This document shows positions 47,718 to 59,442 of a DNA stretch of 64,000 bases, piece by piece. Below the pieces are notes generated by a model, which made no database searches, was not told the DNA's origin, and saw only the letters and a list, made by a program, of their open reading frames with translations. A program made the translations under genes and the position numbers. The stretch's first letter is position 1. The number at the start of each line of letters is the position of its first letter. This stretch comes from Knoxdaviesia capensis (lineage: Eukaryota; Ascomycota; Sordariomycetes; Microascales; Gondwanamycetaceae): positions 4,081,541 to 4,145,540 of the forward strand of contig LNGK01000008.1 of the NCBI GenBank assembly GCA_001510575.1, given 5' to 3'.

Positions 47718-50298
47718 GGATCTTCGAGTGCGACGACGGTCAAGCGCGGACCACCCTTTTTCTTTGCTTTTGCAATTGTGTGTAGCATGCATGTGTGTTG
47801 TGGCGGTTAAGACTTCTGAAGGGGGGGCGTACCTTGTTGGTTGTAGACTTTCTTTTTCCCATTCACTGCGTTGTGTCTTTTCTCCTCATGCCGTTTGTAT
47901 ACGGTTGGTTCTGGCCGTTGGGCCTCAGACGTTAGGGTGAAAGGGGTACATCCTGTGAGACTTCCCTATCATGCTTTTCTTACTTTTCTTTTTCCTTTTT
48001 CTGTGTCTCTCAAGCATACAAGGCTGAATGAGAAGAGAGAGGGGGATTTGATCCTTGAATACTGGGGTGTATCTCAACTTTCCTTTTGCCTCGCCGTTCA
48101 GCGTCGTGGATTGTGTGTCTCTCATAGTTGCTTCTTCCGTGGTGGTGTAATCAGGGATGCGGACAATGTGGTGATAGTTTTCCTTTTTCGAGAACGGCGC
48201 CAGACGGAGGCGTTCCGAGTACGAAGCCACAGAAAAGGTCGATATAGAGTAATTTCTCTCCGTGTGTCTCTCACCCCCCCTCTCCGTTCTATCTCTCACA
48301 CACTCAGTCCTTCCTCCTGGGTGACTTGCGTGTCTCAGTACACCATGACACCATGTCTCGGGGTGGCGTTCACACCTGTTGCCCGTGCTATTCCTCCTCC
48401 AGCCCGGGGTCTCATAGACTCTGTTTCCTCTTCTTTGCTTTGCTGAGGTGGGCGTGGGCAAGACACACATCCCCTGACGAAGTCTTGACTTTGATAATGA
48501 TTCTCCTATATATGCTTGGAAACCCAGGCCCGCGGATGAGGTCCTTTCTCCCTCTACTGGTGTCTCCGGCTTCATGTCTCTCTTCCCCCTGGATAGGAGA
48601 CAGACCAGAAACACCAAAGGGTGGGAAATCCGACGGTTACACAGGTGAGGGAGACAGAAAGTAAGAGAATGTCATGGATGGACTGTCGAGGCCCATAGTG
48701 TTCCTATACACCACGTTTTCATATCCGGTATGGCGTGCTTTCAGGACGAGAGATGTGAGGTGATCAAGCTGACAGGTTGTCTCGGCGAGATACACTAGAG
48801 TCAAGCAACCTGCGAGAACGAGACGTGACATGATAAAAGAATTAGACGCATATTCTAGAGCAATGGCATTAAGGATGTTTGATTTTTACCCGCTTATCCA
48901 GTGCTCAGAGCGGCATCTTGTTACTTCAAAGGATTCGTGCTGCATGAATGGAGAGAGAGGGCTAGGCATTGGGGAAGGTCGATAAGACCCATCAACACAC
49001 ACACACCCTCATATCGGGTTAGAACAGAGCGACGTCCAGCGATGAAGGCATGTATATAAGCGTGCACTTATGTATATCGGAAATAAATCAGGCCAGACGG
49101 TTATCAAGAAGAGAAACAAGCAAACGAGGTCCTGACCAACCACACACGTCCCGCACACGGACGAAACCTGGCAGGCAAGCACTGCACTGGCTAGATTAGC
49201 ACGCCGCAAAGCGTTCTGCATTCCAGGTTGCATTGGGACATCACAGGGTATCTCCGACAACAACAAAAGATTGGCGGGAGGAAGAAAGGACAGAGAGTAA
49301 CCCCCCCTTCGGTGATTCTGGCCAGGATATTCAGTTGGCTGGCAAGCGCTTAGCAAAAATACCATGCATGTAACTCTTAATGTTGTGCGGGGATTAATAC
49401 AGTTAGTGACAGCAATGAAGGAAAAAGCAATTTTGGGATACGATATGAAGAAACCCGAGATCTAATATTCATACATCCAGTGTCCCCCGTCTCTTCCCCC
49501 CTCTCCATCCTTTTGCGAACGAATATGACGCCGGGACGAGGACAATGCGGCAGATGGGGGAGATATAGGGTGAGGAGGGATATATTTGACCTTCGGATGA
49601 AACTGAGTGTCTTGGTGCCCGAAAACCGGCTGTATTTGCGGAAGGGTGGGCGAGGTTGAAATAAAATTCACCTGACATCGGGCAGATACAAAAGAGGGCC
49701 TCGAATTTTTGATTTCTTTTTTATGTGGGGGGACAGTCACTGGGCCTCTTGGAACCAACAAACACTCTCGCTTCACTGCTCCATCTTTCAGAACTCTCCA
49801 TCTTTCAGAAGAGAGCGGGTACATGTGCTGAAATTGATTGTGGAGGGAGGTGTAGTCGAGTCTTTTGATTTTCGTTTGGGGTTCGGGTATATGTATACTG
49901 TATAGAGGGACCCAAAGGAGACTGATTTAGATCAGGCGAGCTTTGAAGACCGTCCCTCGACGCAGAGAGGAGATGCTGGGACAATTACAGTGCTTGGAGA
50001 TAGGCATCTTCCAACCCACTGGATGCAAGACGTGAGGCGGGCTTGCCGGTCTTGGGTTGGTCTGATCCAAGAGTGACACATGTCTCTTCCAGGACGTGTA
50101 TGTATATGACGATGTCTCTGGATAGGGAGGGGCTGAACCATAACCGTAAGAAGAAATGGTTGATATGCAAGCAAACCTATTAGAAGCAGCATTACTCACT
50201 CCACACCTACCTATACTGCAGCCCCACTACTGTCCGTCGGTCTACACGACATACGATGAAGAGGGGGGCAGAGAGACATGGAGAGAGTGCGTGTATGT

Positions 50299-50301
<3 letters not shown>

Positions 50302-50345
<44 letters not shown>
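50302..50345. repeat. (AG)n microsatellite
   Basis: Perfect AG run of about 44 bp on the plus strand. Mirror-symmetric purine tracts of this kind can form triplex DNA. Confidence 0.95.
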
Positions 50346-50347
<2 letters not shown>

Positions 50348-51294
50348 AGTGGGAGACAGAGAGACAGAAAACAACAGTCTCAGTCTTCGAACGCCGGGCT
50401 CCACACCCTCACTCTCGATCCTCCCAGCCATTTCACCCGCCGCCAGAAGGATTCACGAGCGAGCAGCTCAAGCCCTGCCAAAGGATTTGCGCTTAGCAGG
50501 GAAAAAAACGCAAAAGGTGCAAGCAGGAAAGAAGGGGTGGCGACGACAGAAGGTGACGGAAGGGGGTCGGGACGGAGCGGGTGGGCGAGTGTGCCTTCTT
50601 TTCCTTTTTATCATCCTCAAGGGTGAGTGGCACGGACAGCAGTCAAGGGCGGGAAGGAAATGAACTCGATCGGAACAACACGAAGAAGATGTTGAGTGAG
50701 GATCCGGCGGGAAAGTGCAAATAAGGAATGTGCACAAGAGAAAACGGGTTGAGGGGAGGGGTGGTGGTGGCGATCAGTCTAGTCAAACGCATAGACGAGA
50801 TGAAAAGAGAGGCGACAAACGCCGGGTTTGGAGGCAAGCAGCCAGGGAATTCCTGTTTTCTTTTCCTGTTGTCTCCCCTCTACAACCCGTCAGCTGGTAT
50901 GTCCTATCCTGCCTTGCATGCATTGCATATAGTCTATACCCCATTGAGCCACCCTCTTTCTCTCCCAACAGCCTGAAAAGCTGCGCTCCCACGGCTCTCT
51001 GCAACCCAGTCCACGTCCCATCCCATCCCATCTTCAGCTGGGAGGGACTATGGACTTACGCACATAACGAAAAACCCAAGTCCAAGGTAAAGAGGACGAA
51101 GATTGGCAATAAGGGCGGCGTCGGGGCTAACTCTCTCAGGCATACGGCAAACGAATGAGGAGGGGTGGGAACTGGGATTCTGGGGGGGGAAGACCATGGG
51201 AAAAAATGAAAAAAGCAAACTTTCACTCATCCCATTTCATGCCTCCGCCCCGCCCCTCTCTCTAGGCGGGAGCAGATTCGGCGGGTAGTGCTTG

Positions 51295-51330
51295 AAGATA
51301 CTGTGTACAGAAAAGATACTGTGTACAGAA
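51295..51330. repeat. Exact 18-bp tandem duplication
   Basis: AAGATACTGTGTACAGAA occurs at 51295-51312 and again at 51313-51330 without mismatch. Each unit holds TACTGTGTACAG, a variant of the window's recurrent TACTGTAC motif. Confidence 0.9.
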
Positions 51331-53680
51331 ACAGAAAAGGAATAGAACACACCAGAAAGAACCAACAGACGTAGGCAAACAAACTAGAAGAAATCATATG
51401 CATCGCTCTATGTGGTCCATGTGTCCGTACTCGCCATCCACAACGAGGAGCAGCGACATCAAGAGAGAGAGGAAGACTGGCCGGCCGACCAAAGTCACTC
51501 CAAGATATGTGCACATACAGTACACACCACGGCCGTCCCCCGAGACCCGACAGACACATCCCAGAATCGGAGAGCGACCTCAGCTACGAACAAGACAACA
51601 AAGGAGTTGGGGGGGAAAGAAGAACGACAAGAGAAAAGGCCGGCGCGAACAGCATTCGAAACCGAGCTTCAACGGAAGTTGAAAACGGAGTCATTGAAAA
51701 AAGTATCCAAGGAAAAGGAGGAAAAGAAGAGTGAGCCGGCATGACTGGCACGATTGCAGCACGGAACAAGCAAACATGAGGCGAAAAACAAGCAAGATCG
51801 TTGCTTTTTCCCCTCTCTTTTTTGTCTTTGTCCTTCTTTTTGAAATTCTATCACTTTTAAAAGAGAAAATCGAGCCAGCCGGGTAAAGCGCTTGTTGGGG
51901 GGGATTGTATCTTTATTTTCCTCATGTTGCCTGCTCATTTCACAAAAATCGTGCGTGTATCACCGTTTTGGACTCCTCTCCTGATCCAGACTGTCGGGTC
52001 GGTTGGTGGTACTTTGGTTTCCCTTTTGTTGGTTCTGTTGTGTTTTTTCCCCTGCGGTTCTCTTATCTCCATCGCCTTTTGGGGGGCATACCGCCCTCTC
52101 TCTCTTTTCGTCCTTTTCTCTTTGTTCTCCTCTTTCTCGTTCTTCTCCTCGTTCTTCCGGTCTCGCATGCATGTTTCTTTTTCTTTCGCTTCTCGCCATC
52201 TGTGTTCCTCTAGAGTGTCTGCACGCCCCCTCTCCCTCCTTATCAGATTCTCGCATGTAGCGCCGAGAGAAGCCCTCTTTGCAGATGGTTACAGTGAAAT
52301 CCCGCCCCTCTGTTGGTCGTTCTGTGTGGTTTTCACGGAAACGGGCAATGGACCGAGACGGGCGGGAAGGAAATATGCAGATGGACTGTGACATGATGGT
52401 TGGGTGGGTGACACTTCTATACCACCACCAACAAACATATAGTATGTGCGTACTGTGTGGATAAGGCAGCCATCTGGGCCTTATCACAATATTTGGTTCT
52501 GTGTCATGCCGAATTTCCTGCCTATGGGTGCGTAGCATGCATTCATCACGGCGGTTGCCCTGGTACAGGTCATATTCTAAGCGAGCACAGAGAAGTGAAG
52601 GTATACTGATAGCTCATCTGCGGACGAGACATTCGGCTCCGGGAGGGAGAAGCTTGGAGGTCAGGTTGTAATTCCAAATGGCTCTGCTTTACCCTGTACC
52701 AGATGCAGCTTTGATGTCTCTTCGGGCCTGTTTTATGTTGCTCTTGTGCATTTGTCGGCAAGTGTTCGTGGAGAGGTCTCTTTGGATAGCACCTTAGGGT
52801 CTGGTAGGGAGTGTGGTTAGGGTTGCCGTGTGGCTCTTGGCTTCTATTCTATCGCTCTATCGCTCAGTCCAAGTTCGACGGCCAGTATAGAGCAACAACT
52901 AAAGAAAATGGGCATTCGTGAAGGCAAACGAGTCAAAAAGAACAATTATGAGTGAATAATAAAATAACCCTCATTCCAACCAAGTTTAAAATGAATTGAG
53001 GGGTTATCGTCAACGCAACTAAAGTTGCGATGCAGTGTCCCGAGTTGGCGATCTGTTGGTTGCCACGCGGATTTCCTCATGGACTGTTCTGCCGTGTGTA
53101 CGATTAGAAGTGATTGCAGGCCTTCGTTCAGGCGGCAATAGGTTGTAGTCCAGCCCATGCAGGCATGTATTTGCAGTAATGTGGGTGGTGCTCTCGGACT
53201 CACTTTCGGCGCATGAAAAAGTGTGAGCAGAACAGCGCGAAAAAAAAAAAAGAAGAAAAAAAAAGAGAAGAAAAAATTGTGGACTAGCCGGACCCGACAG
53301 AAGGGAACCGAGGAAGGTCTTCGGCGACTTGGCCAGCCTGGGATAGGGGGAGAAGAAAGAAAGAAACGAGTTACAGACAATTATGCATGGGATATTGGCG
53401 GACTTTTGTTTTCTTTCGCCCAAAAAATATCCTGTTGTGAGCGTGTACTTTTTTTCGCCGTTAACGGAGGGAGTTTCTCCCGGTCTCCCCATTTTTTTCG
53501 GAGTCTTCGCCGGTCCGGAACAGTTGGCAGGAGGGGGAAAAAACTGCACGGAGCCGACTGTCTCCGGCCGTTGTGAACGACAACTCAAGACTTTGACAGC
53601 AGACCACCAGCCAGCAGAAACACAGAAGGGTGCGGCGGAGTAGAACCACTATATTCTATATTTATATTTTATTTTGTTCA

Positions 53681-53794
53681 CTAACGTACAGGGAGCACCA
53701 CCATTCCAATAGTGCAGCCGTTATAGGCTCTGGCAGGGTTGGGTGCGGCGCTAACCAGCTCGGAAGACTTCCGGATGGGGAATGACTCTGGGGC
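53681..53794 (-). CDS. Possible terminal exon of an unrecognised gene
   Basis: On the minus strand a near-ideal acceptor (CTTTTTTCTAG) at 53805-53795 is followed by 37 sense codons and TAG. The translation starts APESFPIRKSSELV and ends IGMVVLPVR, with gene-like codon use (GCC, ATC, AAG, CTG, AAC, GGC). A candidate donor is GTACGA at about 53847, with a 53-nt intron, but the upstream exon could not be resolved and the frame join is uncertain. No family is recognised. This is the most gene-like spot in the 18.5-kb desert, yet it may be chance. Confidence 0.2.
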   Translation of the reverse strand, partial: APESFPIRKSSELVSAAPNPARAYNGCTIGMVVLPVR

Positions 53795-56700
53795 CTAGAA
53801 AAAAGAGGTTATTATTTTGACGATTATTCTCTGCTTCACTGTCGTACTGTGGGTGGGTTAAGCACTGAAAATATAGAAAATACAGGCCCTAGACACTAGC
53901 TGATCCATAAAATTCGATCAATGCTGTACAGGCGGGCCTTCGCAGACTGCCCGAGTTCCCCCGCCCCATTCCACTACAGAGAAGCTCATGAGATGCTCTG
54001 TTGATGCGAGGAGCGCATCCAGGAATCAGCGGACGGAACTTGTGATCGTACCCCATAGATTTAGATTTTGGATGCATCTCAAGAGAGCGAGAAGCGGCCT
54101 GGGAACATGGATATGGCATGTTCCACAGTGAGATTCTCAGTGGGATTACCGACATCATCCGCCATGGAAACGTATCCACGAGAGCAAACCTGGACGCCAA
54201 CCTCACATGCACTTTCACACTGAGGATGAGTGAGTACGTGTACGGAAGCTGTGACTGCACTGCATCCTCCGGCCTTCATTCCTCGCCAAACATCACATGT
54301 CCCAAAGCCAGCTTAGTCTGGACCGAACATCTTCTTCGTGAGCTTCTCTGACCTTCTATCTTCAGCCGGAGAGGGAAGAGGGGGGGGTGGGAACACCGTG
54401 TGTTTGGTCGGTTTTCCCGTTGGCAGACTGACATGCAGCAAGTCTGCACCTGAAATATTCCTCCGCAAAGAGAGGGGGGGGGCAGATGGATGAGAAGCAA
54501 GGGAGAGAGGGAAGCCAGAGATACCACACTGGACTCGTCTACTGAACAAGGGAACAAGGAACTTTGATGGAACACCACCCTCGAACAAGCCAGACGAGAT
54601 TGGGTTTCTGTGGGGTCGGAGAACGGACAATCAGGATGGGCCAGCAAACCACTTGGCCAGAATCGGCCAACTATTGCATAGTAGCATTCCAATCCGCCGC
54701 ACGAGAATATGACAGATTCCTTTTTTTTCGTCTTTTTTTTTTTGGTTCTGTTGTCTCGCTCCATCCATCGTGATAGACCGGGCGAGAAGAACCTGCTCCG
54801 TGACTCTGCTGGCCCTGAGCGGATCCCTGGTCAGTCGCAGTCTTTGTCTCCGCAGATTTTCATGCCTTTGTCTGTGTTGAAGGGGCCAGTTACTAGTCAA
54901 AACAGTGCTATACAGTAATGAGTGGGGCGCGCGGACATCGGGCTCGTATCTCTGAACAAGGTTATCGTCGAGTCGAAATCTCATCTAGACAAAGAAATTG
55001 GACGACGACGATAGCAGTCACGAAAACATGGGGGTGGCGGGGTCTCACTCTCACCCGCTAGGAAGAATATTCACATATTATTTCTGGGGTTTATTTTTAC
55101 AATGTTTCTTTTAGTCCAGCATCCCTTCATGAAGAAGCCGTCAGGTGTGCAGAATATCTCGGATGATGAAAACAAGTGCAAACCACACACTGAAGAGAGA
55201 TGGAGGCCAAAGAAGCACGAGCCGCGGAGGGAACCCACCTTCCTCCTCAATAAGTTTGCTTCCGTTCGTCAATCACGGTCGCTTGACTGGAGGACAACAG
55301 AAAAGAAAAAAGCTAATCTGGCTCTGCTCTGTGGAGTAGCACAAGTCAAGTTAGCATGAAGGCCAACGCCGTTGCTTCAGCACGTTCCGTATATGCCTGT
55401 CATATTGTCGTTCCCTTGCCTTGATGTCTGGTCTGCAAATTCCAAAGTGCTCTGATTGTTACAGCACATGGACTTACTATACTAGACTATGCCTAGCCAC
55501 ACAGCCTTTCTGTTTCTGCTGACTTTTTCACGCCACTAAACCCACCAAACAAACGCCTCGCCCACCCCTCTTTTCGTGAGCTGAAAGGGATCACTTACTT
55601 ACTACCACTAGGAGGAACCCCGGAGGGCGCCGTTTTCAAGACCGAACATGCCCTGTAACCACGGCAGGGAGCTTTAGTGCATCACGAGGAGGACAGGCCA
55701 GACAGGATGATCCTGCTATTGTTTAGCGGAGGGGGGCGGAGAGTTCTCGTTGAAGAGGAGAAAGTCCTGTACTAGCAAATTCGCTTACGGACACGCAAGG
55801 AGGTGCTGATGCTGGACCACCGCCCAAAGCAAAAAAGAAAAAGAAAAGTTTGTTAAAATGAAGGCCTGGGCTTTCTTTTTGGCTACAGAGAAGCCAGGAG
55901 GGGGGGTTCTCAGACCATAGCGCAGGTTTGCTGGCTTGTCTCCACTGAAGGTGTCGATGCTGAAGCGAGTATGTGTGTGCTGCATGTCGGCGGAACAGTG
56001 AAAGAGCTGGAAGACTCCGAAGACATGAAGAGCGGGGAGAGAGAGAGAGAGAGAAGGTATCTCTCCTTCTCGTGCCCGTACGGCAAAGCAGAACAGCATG
56101 TCTAGCGTGCCATCACGGACGGACAACGTGAGACTAGTTAGTGTATGCCAGTATTCTGCACGTTGAGGCGAAGCCCGCCAGTGTACGGCAGTCTGGAACT
56201 GGGGGCCGGTGTTGACGCGTTGTTCACTCTATCAGCCGATGACATGCAAATATCCACCGAGGATACACACGTACATGTACAGATCAGATGAATACGCGTA
56301 AATCATCCAGTAGCAATACTGCAACTCCAAGACATATACAGTAGAGAGTGCTGTCCTGTGCATACAAGGAACATGGGCTGCTACTTGTCTGGCAGATAAC
56401 GGAGACGTTAGGCCTGGCGGCTGCTATCGGCCTGCCCGCGGATTCTCACCATCACTGGCCGATATCCGCCTGCAGGATTTTCCTATGTAGCCCTGCCCGC
56501 TTTTCTCCAGGGCCCCTCCATCTTGCTAGGTTAATCCCGTGTCAACCGAGGTGTAGGTGGTCGCGATAGATATGATGGCTTTTTTTTTTCTTTCTTTTTT
56601 CTCCTCTCATTTGTATTGGTCGATCTCATTGGAAACTAGCTACGGGGTGAAAGAGAACCAGCACCCTTACTGACCAAGAAAAGACTCCTTTCTCGGGGAC

Positions 56701-56805
56701 CCCATGTCTCTGTGAACGAGATCCCGATATAGCCGTGGGGGGCAACGGAGACGTTTGTCGCAATTTTTGGACGTTTAGTCGTCTGAGTGTCGCTTTTTAC
56801 TGTCT

Positions 56806-56820
56806 CCCCCCCCCCCCCCC
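56806..56820. repeat. C15 homopolymer
   Basis: Fifteen consecutive C residues in non-coding sequence. A likely source of sequencing length error. Confidence 0.85.
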
Positions 56821-57591
56821 AGTTAGTCCCCCCGCTGCTTTTGTCTGTTCTTGAAATCTTGTTCAAAAGCCCGTCCACATCTTTTTACGGGGCCCTTTGA
56901 CTTCTTTGTGGTGCTTGATAATAGAGCCAGAGCGCGAGCGAAGACCGGGGATGTTTCGTCAAAGTCCCGTCCGTCCCCCTTTTCCTTTCTCTTCGGCGAT
57001 ATCTTGCCCACACCCCCGAGACGAGGCAAAAGTGGGCATACATTTCAGAGGAAGGGCGGGAGTTCGCAATGGCCCATCTTGGCTGCTGTGTTTAGCTCTG
57101 GGGTTGATGTGGGTTCTGTTTGTATCACTCCTTAAATCCCTGTGGCAGATTTAGCCACATATCGGGAGATGAGACCGGGAGCGAGGCGGACGGAGCAGAT
57201 AAGATACGAGCCAGGAGCAGGCCTAGGATATACTCAGGAGTAACTCAGTACTGTATGTACTGTATGTGTGCGTGTAGATATATCACACCTATCTGTAAAC
57301 GGGAGGTCATAATCGGCAACATGGCTTTTGGTGAGATTCGACACTGGACGATCCTCGTGTCAGCCGTCCAGGGTGGATGGAGTGGGGTGGAGCCCAGAGT
57401 GAAAGTCACAGCAATACACTGACAATGAATCAAGAAAGAACAGAAGATCCAGGCAATAGAAGCCAAAGATCAAGTCCTTCCAACGGATTTGCCCTCCTAT
57501 CCTCCCCTTCCCCCTGTCGCTCGTATGTCTTCTTCATCTCTCCTTTCGGTCTCACATGGCAGGGCCCTGATCAAAGGTTCCATTCCAACCT

Positions 57592-57620
57592 CACACACAC
57601 ACACACACTCTCTCTCTCTC
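57592..57620. repeat. (AC)n-(TC)n compound microsatellite
   Basis: An AC run of about 17 bp passes directly into a TC run of about 12 bp. Confidence 0.85.
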
Positions 57621-58083
57621 CCCACGCACACTCGGTCACCCACTCGAGATTCTCCGGTTCTGGTGTGGCTTTCGCCCTCCCTCCAGATCAAAGCTCTGTC
57701 ACCATAACCCTATATTTTCTTTGTAGGTGTTTGCTTGGGCACCACCACTCGCACATGGTCTGTGGTTACCTGGCCTAATTGTGGTGTTTTTCTAGCGTCC
57801 ATCCACAGATGCTGGGGAGAGTAGTAGCTTCGGCCGACCGCTTTTGGCGTTACACTAATGAAGTCTCCCTGGTGTTTTTGGGGGGAGGGGGCTTTTTTGC
57901 AGGTTTCGTCTCAAATACAACAAAAATAATAGTCGATTATGTCCTGCTAGTTCCTGTCAAATCTAACTCTTTATTGTCGACATGTCTGTGTCTTGTTCAG
58001 GTGAGATACAAGTGTGATTCATTAAGCGCTAGCGACTGGGGGTGGAGAGGCTACCAAAGGGCCTGGGTCTCTCTGATGTTGAA

Positions 58084-58108
58084 GGGGGGGGGGGGNNNNN
58101 NNNNNNNN
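58084..58108. other. G12 homopolymer followed by 13-N assembly gap
   Basis: A run of twelve G residues (58084-58095) is followed directly by thirteen N (58096-58108). The assembly could not resolve this point; the true sequence length is unknown. Any ORF crossing it is unreliable. Confidence 0.98.
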
Positions 58109-58351
58109 GGGAAAGGAGGCAGGGCCTTTCGATCTCCCTGACCTGGAATAACTTGAGGCTTTGAACAGGGAAGATCTTTGGGGGGCGTGGAGGTCTCCGA
58201 GTTTGACTATCTGTCCCAACCCCGAGCTTCTCGAGTCTTCGCCTTTCCTCAAGGCCTTTTCTGCATCCACTACACCCACATGAATGCACGCACGGCACGG
58301 AAGTAATTAGGAGCGCCCTCTGGATAAAGGTTTAGCCACCTCCATTCTCCT

Positions 58352-58375
58352 ATTTCAGCATTTCAGCATTTCAGC
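58352..58375 (+). repeat. (ATTTCAGC)x3 tandem repeat
   Basis: Three exact 8-bp units, running directly into the palindrome CCCAGTACTGGG. Confidence 0.85.
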
Positions 58376-58424
58376 CCAGTACTGGGGCTGGGAGCACTAG
58401 CAGACCTGGTGGCGTTTTGGCGCT

Positions 58425-58444
58425 GGGTTAGGGGTAGGGTTAGG
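58425..58444 (+). repeat. Telomere-like patch
   Basis: GGGTTAGGGGTAGGGTTAGG resembles degenerate copies of the TTAGGG telomere unit found in most filamentous fungi. It is only 20 bp and internal to the contig. It could be a TRF-like factor site, a healed break or chance. Confidence 0.5.
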
Positions 58445-59071
58445 CCAATCGCCCGCGTTTGGCTTCACGATGGTGAAAGTAGTGTGTCTTTAGTGTACCA
58501 GTTAATTTAAATCTCTTGAATCAGCGAAAATAGCATTTTGGTCTAGCTAGAGTAGCCCAAGTTGCGCGTGTTGCACCACACTCCGCGTAACATTTTGCAT
58601 ACCCAGAATGCACAGTAATGGAGGAGCAAAAAAAAAAAAAAAAGAAGGCATACAAAAGTGCAAGATTGAACGAACAGTCTAGACTCCCGGAACCTGGGAT
58701 ACATGAAGAAGAAGAAAAGTGGACACTCTGAGCCGAGTCCGTTGCGTGCGTGACGGTCTTTATGATTGCGGCTACATGTAGAGCTGGGATGGAATCATGA
58801 GTCGGGAGATCCTGAAGAACTTACAGGAATTGCTCACTCGAACAACTAGTTGACTAAACGCATTGACGTGCTACAGTGAATCACGCGCAGAGACTCGAAC
58901 GTGCAAGAGCGGTTTGTATCAATTTCCCACAGAACATCGGTCATATATCCTGTGTCTGTCCTAGCTCTCTTTTCATATGCGGTTTTACAATCCTCGTGCT
59001 AACATTGTCTTGGAACGACCCTCTACGACACTTGTCACCGCTCACTACTCCCTAAGCACGGGAGCAGAACG

Positions 59072-59121
59072 CGCAATCAACCTATCAATAAAGACACGCA
59101 ATCAACGAATCAATATAGACA
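59072..59121 (+). repeat. 25-bp imperfect tandem duplication
   Basis: Two adjacent 25-bp units (59072-59096 and 59097-59121) starting CGCAATCAAC match at 22 of 25 positions. They lie in non-coding DNA. Confidence 0.85.
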
Positions 59122-59145
59122 TCGGCTCGACATGACTAGACGAGC

Positions 59146-59442
59146 CTACGCAACGACAGCCTGTGCCGTAATGGTTTCCGGTGCTTGTAATCTCGAGATT
59201 CGGACGTCAAGAGCCGTGCATGCCAAGTTGAAGGACGTACCACATTCCGAAGCTATACATATTGCGCCCACGTGCTCCCTTTTGCATTGGGGTCGTTGGA
59301 TGACAGTGACTCCGTGCAAACCCGCAACAAAGCAACTATCTGGTTTGCGCCGCACCACCATTTTCCGGCACTTCGCGATAAGATTGATGGTAGAAGCATC
59401 AATCAGCGCGGAAACGCTATCATCCTGGAAGTGGGCATGCAT
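59146..59442 (-). CDS. Candidate ORF, 98 aa, unknown
   Basis: ATG-initiated 98-codon ORF on the minus strand, open for 11 further codons upstream. The product starts MHAHFQDDSVSALID and has a balanced amino-acid composition, unlike the repeat-driven frames around it, with six Cys and the segment KCRKMVVRRKPDSC. No domain is recognised. It could be an exon of a larger gene or a decayed remnant. Codon bias is weak. Confidence 0.2.
   Translation of the reverse strand: MHAHFQDDSVSALIDASTINLIAKCRKMVVRRKPDSCFVAGLHGVTVIQRPQCKREHVGAICIASECGTSFNLACTALDVRISRLQAPETITAQAVVA

Larger units (their letters stand above)
45461..58095. other. Gene-poor region downstream of kynureninase
   Basis: About 12.6 kb with no recognisable gene on either strand. 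Open frames are short and low-complexity or arise from dinucleotide repeats. Simple repeats are frequent (GT at 47679, GA at 50302, AC/TC at 57592, C15 at 56806). An exact 18-bp tandem duplication lies at 51295-51330. One possible minus-strand terminal exon is listed separately at 53794-53681. Composition is mixed and not AT-extreme, so heavy RIP is not suggested. Confidence 0.55.

Noticed and set aside
54276..54984. Overlapping minus-strand frames of 105-162 codons
   Set aside because: Composition is low-complexity and they follow homopolymer-rich DNA. No conserved features.
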